NCBI GenBank assembly: GCA_001797315.1
Contig: MGPC01000039.1
Coordinates: forward strand, 1 to 50,468
From: Curvibacter sp. GWA2_64_110
GTDB lineage: Bacteria; Pseudomonadota; Gammaproteobacteria; Burkholderiales; Burkholderiaceae_C
Length of the DNA stretch: 50,468 nucleotides
Direction: 5' to 3'
In this document: piece by piece, positions 29,996-38,904 of the stretch
Layout: each line of letters begins with the position of its first letter
How positions within the stretch are numbered: position 1 is the first letter of the stretch
Position numbers and translations under genes: made by a program
Notes under the pieces: model-generated
The model's input: the letters and a program-made list of their open reading frames with translations, nothing else
Databases searched by the model: none
Told to the model about the DNA's origin: nothing

Positions 29996-32401
29996 ATGAA
30001 CGCACCAATGAGTGATCGTGAAAAAGCCCTGATGGGCATGGGCGAGTCCCGCCTGCGCAAGGAAGATGCGCGTTTCATCCAGGGCAAGGGCAACTACGTG
30101 GATGACATCAAGCTGCCCGGCATGGTGCACATGGACATCGTGCGCTCGCCGGTGGCCCACGCCCGCATCAAGAAAATCAACAAGGAAGCGGCGCTGAAGG
30201 TGCCCGGCGTGATTGCCGTGCTGACGGCGGAAGATCTCAAACCGCTCAAGCTGCACTGGATGCCCACGCTGGCCGGTGACGTGGCTGCCGTGCTGGCCGA
30301 CGAGAAGGTGCATTTCCAGATGCAGGAAGTTGCCGTCGTGATTGCCGAAGACCGCTACGCTGCCGCCGACGGTGTGGAGGCGGTGGAGGTGGAGTACGAG
30401 GAACTGCCGGTGGTGGTGGACCCGTTCGAGGCGCTCAAGCCCGGCGCGCCGGTGTTGCGCGAAGACCTGGCCGGCAAGACCGAAGGCGCGCACGGCAAGC
30501 GCTACCACCACAACCACATCTTCACCTGGGATGCCGGCGACAAGGAGGCGACCGACGCCGCCTTTGCCAGCGCGCCCGTGACGGTGAAACAGGATATGTT
30601 CTACCCGCGCGTGCACCCATGCCCGCTGGAAACCTGTGGTTCGGTCGCGTCGTTCGATCCGGTGCGCGGCGAACTCACCACCTGGATGACCAGCCAGGCG
30701 CCGCACGTGGTGCGTACCGTGGTGTCCATGCTGTCGGGCATACCGGAGTCCAAGGTCCGCATCATCTCGCCGGACATCGGTGGCGGCTTCGGCAACAAGG
30801 TCGGCATTTACCCGGGCTATGTTTGCTCCATCGTGGCGTCCATCGTGCTGGGCCGTCCGGTGAAGTGGGTCGAGGACCGCATCGAGAACTTGTCTTCAAC
30901 TGCTTTTGCCCGTGATTACCACATGACCGGCGAGTTGGCGGCCACGGCCAACGGCAAGATCCTGGCGCTGCGCACCAACGTGATTGCCGACCACGGCGCC
31001 TTCGACGCCTGTGCCGACCCGACCAAGTTCCCGGCTGGCATGTTCCACATCTGTTCCGGCAGCTACGACATCCCCGCCGCCTACTGCAAGGTGGATGGCG
31101 TCTACACCAACAAGGCGCCAGGGGGGGTGGCCTACCGCTGCTCCTTCCGTGTGACCGAGGCGGTGTATCTGGTCGAGCGCATGGTGGACGTGCTGGCGCA
31201 AAAACTCGGCATGGACAAGGCCGAGATCCGCGCCAAGAACTTCATCAGGAAAGAACAGTTTCCCTACACCAGCGCCTTCGGCTTCGAGTACGACTCGGGC
31301 GACTACCAGACCGCACTGGACAAGGTGCTCAAGGCGGTGGACTACAAGGGCCTGCGCGCCGAGCAGGCGGCCAAGCGCGCTGACCCGAACTGTCCGACGC
31401 TGATGGGTATCGGCCTGGTGACCTTCACCGAGGTGGTGGGCGCCGGCCCGAGCAAGATGTGCGACATCCTGGGCGTGGGCATGTTCGATTCGTGCGAGAT
31501 CCGTGTGCATCCCACCGGCAGCGCGATCGCTCGCATGGGCACGATTTCGCAAGGCCAGGCGCATCAGACCACTTACGCCCAGATCATTGCGACCGAACTT
31601 GGTATTTCTTCCGAGGTGATCCAGGTGGAGGAGGGCGACACCAGCACCGCACCCTACGGCCTGGGTACCTACGGCTCGCGTTCCACGCCGGTGGCCGGTG
31701 CCGCTATCGCGCTGGCGGCGCGCAAGATCCACGCCAAGGCCAAGAAGATCGCTGCCCATCTGCTGGAGGTGAGTGAGGCCGATCTTGAATGGGAGATCGA
31801 TCGCTTCAAGGTCAAGGGTAATGACGCCAAGTTCAAGACCATGAAGGACATCGCCTGGGCGGCCTACAACCAGCCGCCGGCGGGCCTCGAACCTGGGCTG
31901 GAGGCGGTGCACTACTACGATCCGCCGAACTTCACCTTTCCCTTCGGCATCTACCTGTGCGTGGTCGACATCGACAAGGGCACAGGCGAGACCAAGATCC
32001 GCCGTTTCTACGCGCTCGACGATTGCGGCACCCGCATCAACCCGATGATCATTGAAGGCCAGATTCACGGTGGCCTGACCGAGGGCTTTGCGGTGGCCAT
32101 GGGTCAATTGCTGTCATTCGACAAACAGGGAAACATTCAGGGCAATACGCTGATGGACTACTTCCTGCCAACGGCCGTGGAAACGCCGAAGTGGGAAACC
32201 GACTACACGGTGACACCGTCACCGCACCACCCGATTGGTGCCAAGGGCGTGGCCGAGTCGCCGCACGTGGGCAGCATTCCCACCTTCACCAGCGCCATGG
32301 TGGACGCCTTCGCCCACCTCGGTGTGACGCACTTCAACATGCCGCACACGGCTTACCGGGTGTGGCAGGAGCTGAAGAAAAACGGGGTTGCCGCCAACTG
32401 A
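29996..32401 (+). CDS. coxL: CO dehydrogenase large (Mo-Cu) subunit, form I
   Basis: The 801-residue catalytic subunit contains AYRCSFR at about 379-385; Cys382 (codon 31139-31141) corresponds to the Cu-binding Cys388 of Oligotropha CoxL. This motif defines form I, true CO-oxidising enzymes, as opposed to AYRGAGR of form II. The base catalyst Glu lies in GAKGVAESPH (about residue 754). Molybdenum-cofactor contacts include SPDIGGGFGNKVG and the GQAHQTTYAQ region. It oxidises CO with water to CO2, two protons and two electrons in the cytoplasm. GGAGACAG precedes the ATG. Confidence 0.96.
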   Translation: MNAPMSDREKALMGMGESRLRKEDARFIQGKGNYVDDIKLPGMVHMDIVRSPVAHARIKKINKEAALKVPGVIAVLTAEDLKPLKLHWMPTLAGDVAAVLADEKVHFQMQEVAVVIAEDRYAAADGVEAVEVEYEELPVVVDPFEALKPGAPVLREDLAGKTEGAHGKRYHHNHIFTWDAGDKEATDAAFASAPVTVKQDMFYPRVHPCPLETCGSVASFDPVRGELTTWMTSQAPHVVRTVVSMLSGIPESKVRIISPDIGGGFGNKVGIYPGYVCSIVASIVLGRPVKWVEDRIENLSSTAFARDYHMTGELAATANGKILALRTNVIADHGAFDACADPTKFPAGMFHICSGSYDIPAAYCKVDGVYTNKAPGGVAYRCSFRVTEAVYLVERMVDVLAQKLGMDKAEIRAKNFIRKEQFPYTSAFGFEYDSGDYQTALDKVLKAVDYKGLRAEQAAKRADPNCPTLMGIGLVTFTEVVGAGPSKMCDILGVGMFDSCEIRVHPTGSAIARMGTISQGQAHQTTYAQIIATELGISSEVIQVEEGDTSTAPYGLGTYGSRSTPVAGAAIALAARKIHAKAKKIAAHLLEVSEADLEWEIDRFKVKGNDAKFKTMKDIAWAAYNQPPAGLEPGLEAVHYYDPPNFTFPFGIYLCVVDIDKGTGETKIRRFYALDDCGTRINPMIIEGQIHGGLTEGFAVAMGQLLSFDKQGNIQGNTLMDYFLPTAVETPKWETDYTVTPSPHHPIGAKGVAESPHVGSIPTFTSAMVDAFAHLGVTHFNMPHTAYRVWQELKKNGVAAN

Positions 32402-32467
32402 TGGTGCTACTTGCTGGACGGGGGCATTTCGGTGCACCCGTCTGTTTGCTTTATTTGGAAAGTTTTC

Positions 32468-33067
32468 ATGGAAGTTGTTCTCGATAAACAGTACCCCGTG
32501 GCCGCCGGCACAGACGCCGCCTGGACCGTGTTGTCCAACATGCACGAGCTCGCCACCTGCATGCCCGGGGCGCAGATCACCGAAGACATCGATGCCACCC
32601 ACTACAAGGGCAGCGTGCGCGTCAAGGTCGGCCCGGCGGTAGCGGCCTTTGCCGGCACCATCGAAGTGCTGGCGATCGATCCGACCAACCGCATGCTGAA
32701 GATGATCGGCAAGGGTGCCGACAAGGGCGGCTCGTCCGCCTCGATGGAACTCACGGCCAGGCTGGTGCCGGCCGACAACGGCCACAGCACGCTGGAAGGC
32801 CATGCCGAAGTCATCGTCAACGGCAAGTTCGCCCAGTTCGGCGGTCGCATGATGACCTCGGTGTCCGACATGATCCTGGCCCAGTTCGCCGAAGTGTTCT
32901 CGCAAAAAGCACAGGCCATGCAGAGCGCGTCTGCGCCTGCCGCCGCAGGAGCTGCTTCGGCTGCGGCGCCCGCTGCCCCCGTGGTGGCCAAGGAGTTCAA
33001 TGCCCTGGGACTGGTGTGGGCCTTGGTGAAAAATTTCTTTGCCAGTCTGTTCGGTCGCAAGGCCTGA
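32468..33067 (+). CDS. coxG: CoxG, membrane-recruiting subunit of CO dehydrogenase
   Basis: From ATG 32468 the product is 199 residues; an upstream TTG at 32411 is possible but less likely. The N-terminal SRPBCC fold (about 1-150) has CoxG features: WTVLSNMHELATCMPGAQI, KGSVRVKVGP and GHAEVIVNGKFAQFGGRM. An Ala/Pro-rich linker (about 155-178) leads to a hydrophobic C-terminal helix (LGLVWALVKNFFASLF), fitting the reported role of tethering the dehydrogenase to the membrane and handling quinone. In this cluster coxG sits between coxL and coxD rather than further downstream. Confidence 0.9.
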   Translation: MEVVLDKQYPVAAGTDAAWTVLSNMHELATCMPGAQITEDIDATHYKGSVRVKVGPAVAAFAGTIEVLAIDPTNRMLKMIGKGADKGGSSASMELTARLVPADNGHSTLEGHAEVIVNGKFAQFGGRMMTSVSDMILAQFAEVFSQKAQAMQSASAPAAAGAASAAAPAAPVVAKEFNALGLVWALVKNFFASLFGRKA

Positions 33068-33077
33068 TTCCCTGGCC

Positions 33078-34007
33078 ATGGCACTGACTGAAGCGCTCGC
33101 CACGCCCGAGGGGCTACGCGAGCGCCTGTTCCTGGCCGGCTACATTGCCGATGAAGACCTCGCCAGCCTGATCTGGATGGGGCTGATGCTGGAACGTCCA
33201 CTGCTGCTGGAAGGCGAGGCCGGTGTCGGCAAGACCGCGATTGCAGGTGCCTGCGCGCGCGCCCTGGGCCGGCCGCTGCTGCGCCTGCAGTGCTACGAAG
33301 GGCTGGACCTGAACCAGGCCGTGTATGAGTGGAATTACAGCCGCCAGCTGCTGGAAATCCGTCTGGCCGAAGCCGGGCAGGGCGACAAGTCGGCCTTGCG
33401 CGATAACCTGTTTTCCGAAGCCTTCCTGCTGGAACGCCCGCTGCTGCAGGCGATCCGCTCGCCCCAGCACTGCGTGTTGCTGATTGACGAGATTGACCGC
33501 GCCGACGAAGCCTTCGAAGCTTTTCTGCTGGAAATGCTGTCCGAATACCAGGTGACGGTGCCGGAGATCGGAACACTAAAAGCGATCACCAAGCCGCTGG
33601 TGATACTGACCAGCAACGGTACGCGCGACCTGTCGGACGCACTGCGCCGGCGCTGCCTGTTCCATTACGTCGATTTTCCGACGCTTTCGCGCGAGATCCA
33701 GATCGTGCGTACCCTGGTGCCCGAGGCAGCTTCCAGGCTGGTGGAGGAGGCGGTGGCCTTTGTGCAGCGTCTGCGCAAGGACGATCTGGACAAGACGCCT
33801 GGTGTGGCCGAAACGCTGGACTGGGTGCGCGTGCTGTTCAAGCTCGGCTATGGCGAACTGCCGGTGGACCCGCAGGCGCTGGTGCCCACGCTGGCGGCCT
33901 TGCTCAAGACGCGCAACGACCGCTGGCAGGTGACGGCCGAGCGCGTGGCCAAGCTGGTCGATGACCCGCGCATCGCGCAGGACGTCGGCATTGAGGGGAT
34001 GAAGTGA
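33078..34007 (+). CDS. coxD: CoxD, MoxR-type AAA+ ATPase
   Basis: The product is 309 residues from ATG 33078, ten bases after coxG (a TTG at 33039 would overlap coxG). Walker A is EGEAGVGKT, Walker B LLIDEIDRAD, and sensor 1 is LTSNGTRDL. The arginine-finger region is DALRRRCLFHY. CoxD is a membrane-associated chaperone-like ATPase needed to install sulfur and copper at the Mo-Cu site. It partners with the VWA protein CoxE, as MoxR ATPases generally do. Confidence 0.92.
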   Translation: MALTEALATPEGLRERLFLAGYIADEDLASLIWMGLMLERPLLLEGEAGVGKTAIAGACARALGRPLLRLQCYEGLDLNQAVYEWNYSRQLLEIRLAEAGQGDKSALRDNLFSEAFLLERPLLQAIRSPQHCVLLIDEIDRADEAFEAFLLEMLSEYQVTVPEIGTLKAITKPLVILTSNGTRDLSDALRRRCLFHYVDFPTLSREIQIVRTLVPEAASRLVEEAVAFVQRLRKDDLDKTPGVAETLDWVRVLFKLGYGELPVDPQALVPTLAALLKTRNDRWQVTAERVAKLVDDPRIAQDVGIEGMK

Positions 34008-34118
34008 AGCACCCCCAGGCTGCGCGCACTTCGTGTCGCTTCGCCACCTCCCTCAAGGGGGCAACGCCTGTGGCCCGGCGAAGCCGGTTCCACGGCGTTC
34101 CCCGGTTTGACTGCCTCA
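34008..34118 (+). repeat. Comamonadaceae GC-rich intergenic repeat between coxD and coxE
   Basis: Starting just after the coxD stop with AGCACCCCCAGGCTGCGCGC, this stretch contains CACTTCGTGTCGCTTCGCC, CCTCAAGGGGG and GCCCGGCGAAGCCGG, with several potential hairpins. I recognise it as a repeat scattered between genes in Comamonadaceae genomes. It explains the unusual 147-base gap in an otherwise tight operon. Confidence 0.7.
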
Positions 34119-34154
34119 CGCTCGCGGCGTTCGCGGTTCACGGAGTGCGCCTTC

Positions 34155-35336
34155 ATGCAGGCGACTGATCCGCGCCAGCAGCTCGGCGAGTTCGCCCACT
34201 ACTTGCGCGAGCACGGGTTCGCGCTGGGTTATGCCGAGGTAGAACTGATGATGCGTGCCGCTGCGGCCCTGCCGCTGGCGCAGTGGCCGCGCATCGAAGC
34301 GCTGTGGCATGGCATTGCCAGTGGCAGTCGCAAGCAGTGGCTCAAGTATCCGGAGCTGCACCAAGCCTTCTGGTTCCCGCACAAGGTCAAGGGCAGCACG
34401 CGCAGCAGCGGCCTGACGCGCAAGGGCCGCTCCCTGCCCGAGTTGATGCAGCAGATGCACAGCGAGATGGGGCAGACACCACCCGCTGGTCAGCAAGATC
34501 AACAGGCCGCCCAGCCCACGCTGGGCCTGGCCGATCAGGCCGGTGCAGGTGAGCTGGAAGAAGCAGCAAGTCCACCGCGTGCCCAGGGGGGGGCCAGCCG
34601 CACCGCCCCGCTGGAGCAGCGCGACTTCGCCGATTGGCAACTGAGTGACATGGACCGTTTTGAGCCGCTGGTCGAGGCGCTCAAGCGCCGGCTGCGCAGC
34701 CAACTGCTGCGTCGCCTGCGACATGACCAGAGCAGTGGCCATATTCACCTGCGCCGCTCCTTGCGCGGAGCGCTGGCCACCGGTGGCGAGCTGGTGCGGT
34801 TGCACCATGTGCGACGCCAGAGGCGTCTGCCGCGTGTGGTGGTGCTGGTGGATGTGAGCCGCTCGATGGAGGTGCATGCGCAGTTCTTTTTGCGTTTGAG
34901 TCGCGCCTTCGTCGAGGTGATGGACGCACGTGCCTTTGTCTTTCACACCCGACTAGCCGAGGTGACGCCGCTGATGAAGCGGCGCAGCGAACGCGTGCAG
35001 GAAAAGGTCAATGCCGTGACCTTCGGCTTCGGCGGCGGTACGCGCATTGCCAGCTGCCTGCATGAGGCGCTGCACACACACCTGGGGTGCGGCTTGCATC
35101 GTGGCGACCTGTTCCTGGTGTTCAGCGACGGCTACGATACCGACGAGCCCGAGGCGCTGGCTGCGGTGCTGGCGCAAGTGCGTGCCCGCGGTGCACGCGT
35201 GGGCTGGCTGCACCCGACGGTACAAGTGCCTCAGTCGGCCGCGATGGCGCTGGCCGCGCAGCACGTGACGCGCTTTCTGCCGGCGCACAATCTGGCCAGC
35301 TTGGCGCGGCTGCCGGAACTGTTGAATTCGAACTAG
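34155..35336 (+). CDS. coxE: CoxE, von Willebrand factor A protein
   Basis: The product is 393 residues from ATG 34155. The C-terminal VWA_CoxE domain (about 190-390) has the metal-ion-dependent adhesion motif DVSRSM (in VVVLVDVSRSMEVH), a later Thr in FGGGTRIASCL and an Asp in VFSDGYDTDE. The N-terminal half is helical, with a low-complexity Gln/Ala-rich linker near residues 120-165. It works with CoxD in maturation of the CO dehydrogenase active site. Confidence 0.92.
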   Translation: MQATDPRQQLGEFAHYLREHGFALGYAEVELMMRAAAALPLAQWPRIEALWHGIASGSRKQWLKYPELHQAFWFPHKVKGSTRSSGLTRKGRSLPELMQQMHSEMGQTPPAGQQDQQAAQPTLGLADQAGAGELEEAASPPRAQGGASRTAPLEQRDFADWQLSDMDRFEPLVEALKRRLRSQLLRRLRHDQSSGHIHLRRSLRGALATGGELVRLHHVRRQRRLPRVVVLVDVSRSMEVHAQFFLRLSRAFVEVMDARAFVFHTRLAEVTPLMKRRSERVQEKVNAVTFGFGGGTRIASCLHEALHTHLGCGLHRGDLFLVFSDGYDTDEPEALAAVLAQVRARGARVGWLHPTVQVPQSAAMALAAQHVTRFLPAHNLASLARLPELLNSN

Positions 35337-35355
35337 TCAACGAGGAAACAAGACT

Positions 35356-36039
35356 ATGGGATGCCTGCTCAAACAAGGTGGCGGACTTTACGCCCGCCTG
35401 CGCATTGGTGCCGTGCTGTTGGCTGCCGGTGAAGGTGCGCGCATGGGCGGTGTGGCCAAGCCGTTGATCCGTCTGCAGGGTGTGCCGTTGATCAAGCGTC
35501 AGCTGATCGCCTTAAGTGGTGCTGGTGTCGACGAGGTGGTGGTAGTGACCGGCTTCGAGCGCGAGGCAGTGGAGGCGCAGGTACAGGAGTTCCCGGTCAC
35601 GCTGGCGTACAACGTCGATTACACGCAGGGTCAGCAGGGTTCGGTGCGTACCGGCCTGGCGGCGCTGAATGGCCGCTTCGATGCCGTGCTGGTGGTGCTG
35701 GCCGACCAACCGTTGATCGGCGCCAATGATCTGATCGAGCTGATTGCCGCTTTCAAGAAGAGTCAGAAGCGCGAGGGCGGCCAGGTGGTGGTGCCGGTGG
35801 TGGGCGGCCAGCGCGGCAACCCCATCCTGCTCGACGAGGAAGCGCGCACGCAGATCCTGGCCAGCGAGACCAACCTGGGCTGCCGTCACCTGATCGAGCG
35901 CAACCCCGCACTGGTGCATGTGCACGAGACCACCAACCCCCGATTCATCACCGACCTCGACACGCTGGACGACGTGCAACAACTGGCCGAGCGCACCGGC
36001 TGGAAGTTCGAGTTGCCGACGCGTGAGGCCGCAGCGTGA
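35356..36039 (+). CDS. MobA/MocA-like molybdopterin nucleotidyltransferase
   Basis: The 227-residue protein starts at ATG 35356 (GAGGAAA upstream). Its nucleotidyltransferase fold has VLLAAGEGARMGGVAKPLI near the N-terminus, VDYTQGQQGSVRTG and the metal-binding VLADQPLIG. It probably transfers CMP to molybdopterin, forming the MCD cofactor required by CoxL. This resembles MocA, which is often encoded in cox and xdh operons. Its stop overlaps the next start (GTGA). Confidence 0.86.
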   Translation: MGCLLKQGGGLYARLRIGAVLLAAGEGARMGGVAKPLIRLQGVPLIKRQLIALSGAGVDEVVVVTGFEREAVEAQVQEFPVTLAYNVDYTQGQQGSVRTGLAALNGRFDAVLVVLADQPLIGANDLIELIAAFKKSQKREGGQVVVPVVGGQRGNPILLDEEARTQILASETNLGCRHLIERNPALVHVHETTNPRFITDLDTLDDVQQLAERTGWKFELPTREAAA

Positions 36040-36725
36040 CAGCCGGCGGTAGTTTGCAGCAGCACTGGCCGGTGCCACTGGCGGTGCACCGCTTCGCGCG
36101 TGCGGCCGAGGTCAATGCCACGCTGGAACGGGTGTTTTCCGCCATGCGTGCGACCGACGCGTCAGCCCCGGCCGGGCACTTCTATGCCAGCCCGGACGAC
36201 CTGCTGCGCCGTATCGAGTTGCCCGAATTTCACGAGCTGGTGCGCTTCATCGCACAGTCCGTTCAGACCACGGCGCAGCAGGCCAATGCCGGCCTGTGGC
36301 CGAGCGGTCGCCACAACCTGCAACTGGAGCTGATGGGGGTGTGGTTCCAGATTCAGAACGGTGCCACCTTCCACGACATCCACACCCATGGCAACTGCTC
36401 CTGGTCGGGTGTGTACTACGTGCAGATCGATCCGGCCGAGCAGCGGGCGCAGCATCCGGATTTCGGCGTGCTCAATGGTGCCACGCGCTTCTACAGCCCG
36501 CTGTTCCCGTTGCTCGGTGGCGCGCACATCGACATGGGCAATGCGTTTTTGCAGCAGGCCACACTGGACGTGACGCCGCAGGCGGGTGAGCTGGTGCTGT
36601 TTCCGTCCTTCCTGCCGCACAAGGCCATGCCCTATGTGGGCGAGCGTGACCGCATCATCGTGTCGTTCAACGCCCAGATCCGTGCGCCCGACGGCGACCA
36701 GCTGTTTCGCTACGCCGGAGCCTGA
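36036..36725 (+). CDS. 2OG-Fe(II) oxygenase-like protein (TIGR02466/PF13759 type)
   Basis: The 229-residue product starts at GTG 36036, overlapping the nucleotidyltransferase stop. The double-stranded beta-helix core has His113, 116 and 118 (FHDIHTHGNCSWSGVYYV) and the second half LVLFPSFLPHKAMPYVGERDRIIVSFN with His195 and Arg206, as in putative 2-oxoglutarate/Fe(II) oxygenases of unknown substrate. It is the last gene of the cox operon. I know of no established role for this family in CO oxidation. A protein or cofactor modification role is speculation. Confidence 0.82.
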   Translation: MTAGGSLQQHWPVPLAVHRFARAAEVNATLERVFSAMRATDASAPAGHFYASPDDLLRRIELPEFHELVRFIAQSVQTTAQQANAGLWPSGRHNLQLELMGVWFQIQNGATFHDIHTHGNCSWSGVYYVQIDPAEQRAQHPDFGVLNGATRFYSPLFPLLGGAHIDMGNAFLQQATLDVTPQAGELVLFPSFLPHKAMPYVGERDRIIVSFNAQIRAPDGDQLFRYAGA

Positions 36726-36743
36726 GGCCTTGCCGTGAGCGGT

Positions 36744-38081
36744 TCAGTGTTCCGGCGGCAGCCGTTCGGCCACCAGTTCCACCAGGCTGGCGATGCGGGT
36801 GGGCCACTGGTCGATCTCGGCCGCTTCCATGAAGTTCAGGCGGCAACTGGCGCACGACAGCACCACGGTGTCGGCGCCGGTGGCGTCGATCTGCTCGCGC
36901 TTGATCTCCCAGGCCTTGTGCCGTAGCGGTGCGGCGCGGTTGATGAGGAAGGCGCCGGCACCGCCGCCGCAGCACCAGTTGAGTTCGGCCGTCGGGGTGC
37001 CCTCGCGGAAGTCGGCGCCCAGGGCCTGCAGCGCGGCACGCGGCTCGTCGATCACGCCGCCGTGGCGCGCCAGCTTGCAGGCGTCGTGGTAGGTCAGCTT
37101 GGCGCTGCCGTCGCCGGCTTGCAGCTGCAGCCGCCCGGCCTGGATTTCGCGGCCGACGAACTCCGACGCGGCCAGCACCTCGAAGGGCAGGGGCCGGCCA
37201 TCGTCGAGCCGGCCTTCCCAGCGCAGCGCCGGGTAGGCATGGCCGCACTCGGGCAGGATGAGGGTGCGGGCGCCGATGGTCAGCGCCTCGTCCACCAGCC
37301 GCTTGCTGGCGGCTTTCTGCAGCGCCTCGTTGCCCGAGAGCAGGCCGAAGTTGGCGGCTTCGAAGCCGGCGCTGCGCAGCGTCCACTTGAGGCCGAGGTG
37401 GTTGAGGATGCGTGCCGTGGCCGCCAGCGCGTCCTGGAACAGCAGCACGTCGATGACGGTGGTGACCAGCATCACGTCGGCCTGCGGCTCGTCCAGCGGG
37501 ATGGCGATGCCCTGGGCGCGCAGGGCCTGCACGCAGCCGGCCAGTTCTTTCGGACCGACGCCGAACACCGTGCCGCGGCCGGCCTGTTCCTGCGCCACAG
37601 CCATCAGCTCCAGCGGCACCAGACCGGCCTGCGACAGTGCCTCGCGCATGACGTTGACGCCGCGCGCGATGTTGATGCCCATGGGGCAGGCCATGCTGCA
37701 GCGGCCGCATTCGGTGCAGCTGTCGTAGACCAGTTCCTGCCATTGCTGCAGCTCGTCGACCGTGATGTCGGGGGTGTAGAGGCGGCGCAGCGGCGCGAAG
37801 GCCGAGGTCTCGCGCGCATGCACGCGGCGCAGCAGATCGAGCTTGCGTGTCGGCGTGTACTTGGGGTCGTGCGTGCTCTGGTAGAAGTGGCAGGCTTCGG
37901 AGCAGTAGCCGCAGTTGACGCAGGCCTCTAGGTCGAGTGCCAGCGCGCGGTCGGTCTTGGCATGCATGACGGCCTTGGCGCGCGCCAGCCGTTGCGCATC
38001 GGTGAGGGATTCGGGCTGTGCCATCTCGCCCAGGTGGCGGATGGCTTCCTGGAACTGCTTGAAGACGGTCATGTCGATCAT
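36744..38081 (-). CDS. Fe-S oxidoreductase, HdrD/GlpC-like
   Basis: The product is 445 residues from ATG 38081, overlapping the upstream membrane-protein stop (ATGA). The N-terminal half has two [4Fe-4S] motifs (CVNCGYCSEAC and CTECGRCSMACP). The C-terminal half has two CCG-type regions: CGHAYPAL with YHDACKLARHGG, and WCCGGGAGAF with SCASCRLNF; the first is partly degenerate. Soluble or peripheral proteins of this kind pass electrons to a membrane cytochrome b. With the NarI-like partner it forms a quinone-linked redox module. It converges on the cox operon with an 18-base gap. Its electron donor is unknown. Confidence 0.87.
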   Translation of the reverse strand: MIDMTVFKQFQEAIRHLGEMAQPESLTDAQRLARAKAVMHAKTDRALALDLEACVNCGYCSEACHFYQSTHDPKYTPTRKLDLLRRVHARETSAFAPLRRLYTPDITVDELQQWQELVYDSCTECGRCSMACPMGINIARGVNVMREALSQAGLVPLELMAVAQEQAGRGTVFGVGPKELAGCVQALRAQGIAIPLDEPQADVMLVTTVIDVLLFQDALAATARILNHLGLKWTLRSAGFEAANFGLLSGNEALQKAASKRLVDEALTIGARTLILPECGHAYPALRWEGRLDDGRPLPFEVLAASEFVGREIQAGRLQLQAGDGSAKLTYHDACKLARHGGVIDEPRAALQALGADFREGTPTAELNWCCGGGAGAFLINRAAPLRHKAWEIKREQIDATGADTVVLSCASCRLNFMEAAEIDQWPTRIASLVELVAERLPPEH

Positions 38082-38758
38082 GTGCGGACTCCCCGGCGGC
38101 CCAGGAAGCGGGCCAGTTGCATGCGGTTGGGCAGCACCAGAAAGGCGTGCATCAGCTTGCCGAAGGGAAACCACAGCAGCAGCAGCTCCAGGCTCAGCAG
38201 ATGAACGGCCAGCGGGTCGCGGTAGACCGGGCTGGCATGTGCCAGCAAGGCGCTGGAGGGCTCGCCCACCACGCCCATGCCGGTGAGCAGCGGCAGCAGG
38301 GTGATGGCCCAGGTGATCTGGTCATCGGCGCGGGAGATTTTGCGCAGCACCGGGTCGGTCAGGCGAAACAGCAGTGCCATCAGCAGCGAGATGATGCTGG
38401 CCGCAGCCGCCAGGTACATCACCAGATCCGGCAGCGCCGGCCAGCTCAGGCCGGTGAGGCGGTGGATGAAGGCGATGTGCGGCGCGTAGCCGAAGAACAC
38501 CAGTGCCAGACCGATGTGGAAGACGTAGGGGTTGACCGTGACCAGCGTGGCGCTGGCATGAAAGCCGCGGTGCGGGAACATGCGCCCGAGGCTGCTCTGC
38601 AGTGCCGCTGCCGGACCGAAAGGCTGGCGCGCAGGTGCCTGGGACAAGGGAGCGGCCGGCAGGCGCCACAGCGCCCAGAACCGCCAGCCGACGCCCAGTG
38701 CAAAGACGAGGAGGGCGGCGATGAGCAAGGGGCCGCGTACCCAGTCAAGAAAATCCAT
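38078..38758 (-). CDS. NarI-like cytochrome b membrane subunit
   Basis: The 226-residue protein has about five transmembrane segments and paired histidines suited to b haems: His residues in FHIGLALVFFGYAPHIAFIHRL (within 80-105) and in VHLLSLELLLLWFPFGKLMH (within 185-205). This matches the nitrate reductase gamma family but without narGHJ. It is translationally coupled to the Fe-S protein and probably reduces quinone with electrons from it. First gene of the two-gene unit. Confidence 0.87.
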   Translation of the reverse strand: MDFLDWVRGPLLIAALLVFALGVGWRFWALWRLPAAPLSQAPARQPFGPAAALQSSLGRMFPHRGFHASATLVTVNPYVFHIGLALVFFGYAPHIAFIHRLTGLSWPALPDLVMYLAAAASIISLLMALLFRLTDPVLRKISRADDQITWAITLLPLLTGMGVVGEPSSALLAHASPVYRDPLAVHLLSLELLLLWFPFGKLMHAFLVLPNRMQLARFLGRRGVRT

Positions 38759-38856
38759 GCCCGGTCTCCTTTCGCCAAGCTGGCGAGGTCATCACAGGAT
38801 GGTCATGTTAACGCCGTTGGCAGGGGTTTCAATCCGGCGGGTTCGTATTGTGTCGA

Positions 38857-38904
38857 TTGCTATCAAATATGTAGCTACCGGCGCAATGAAGAAAGGGGCT
38901 AGAT
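38857..38904. repeat. Comamonadaceae-type intergenic repeat, copy 3 (diverged)
   Basis: TTGCTATCAAATATGTAGC followed by GGCGC and AAAGGGGCTAGATGCC has the layout of the copies at 2106 and 15696 but many changes. Its GGGGCTAG segment supplies the stop codon (38899-38901) of the cation exporter gene, so the repeat overlaps its coding end. Confidence 0.65.

Noticed and set aside
29138-30706. Long minus-strand frame across coxM, coxS and coxL
   Set aside because: It spans three well-identified genes on the other strand and has no recognisable domain.
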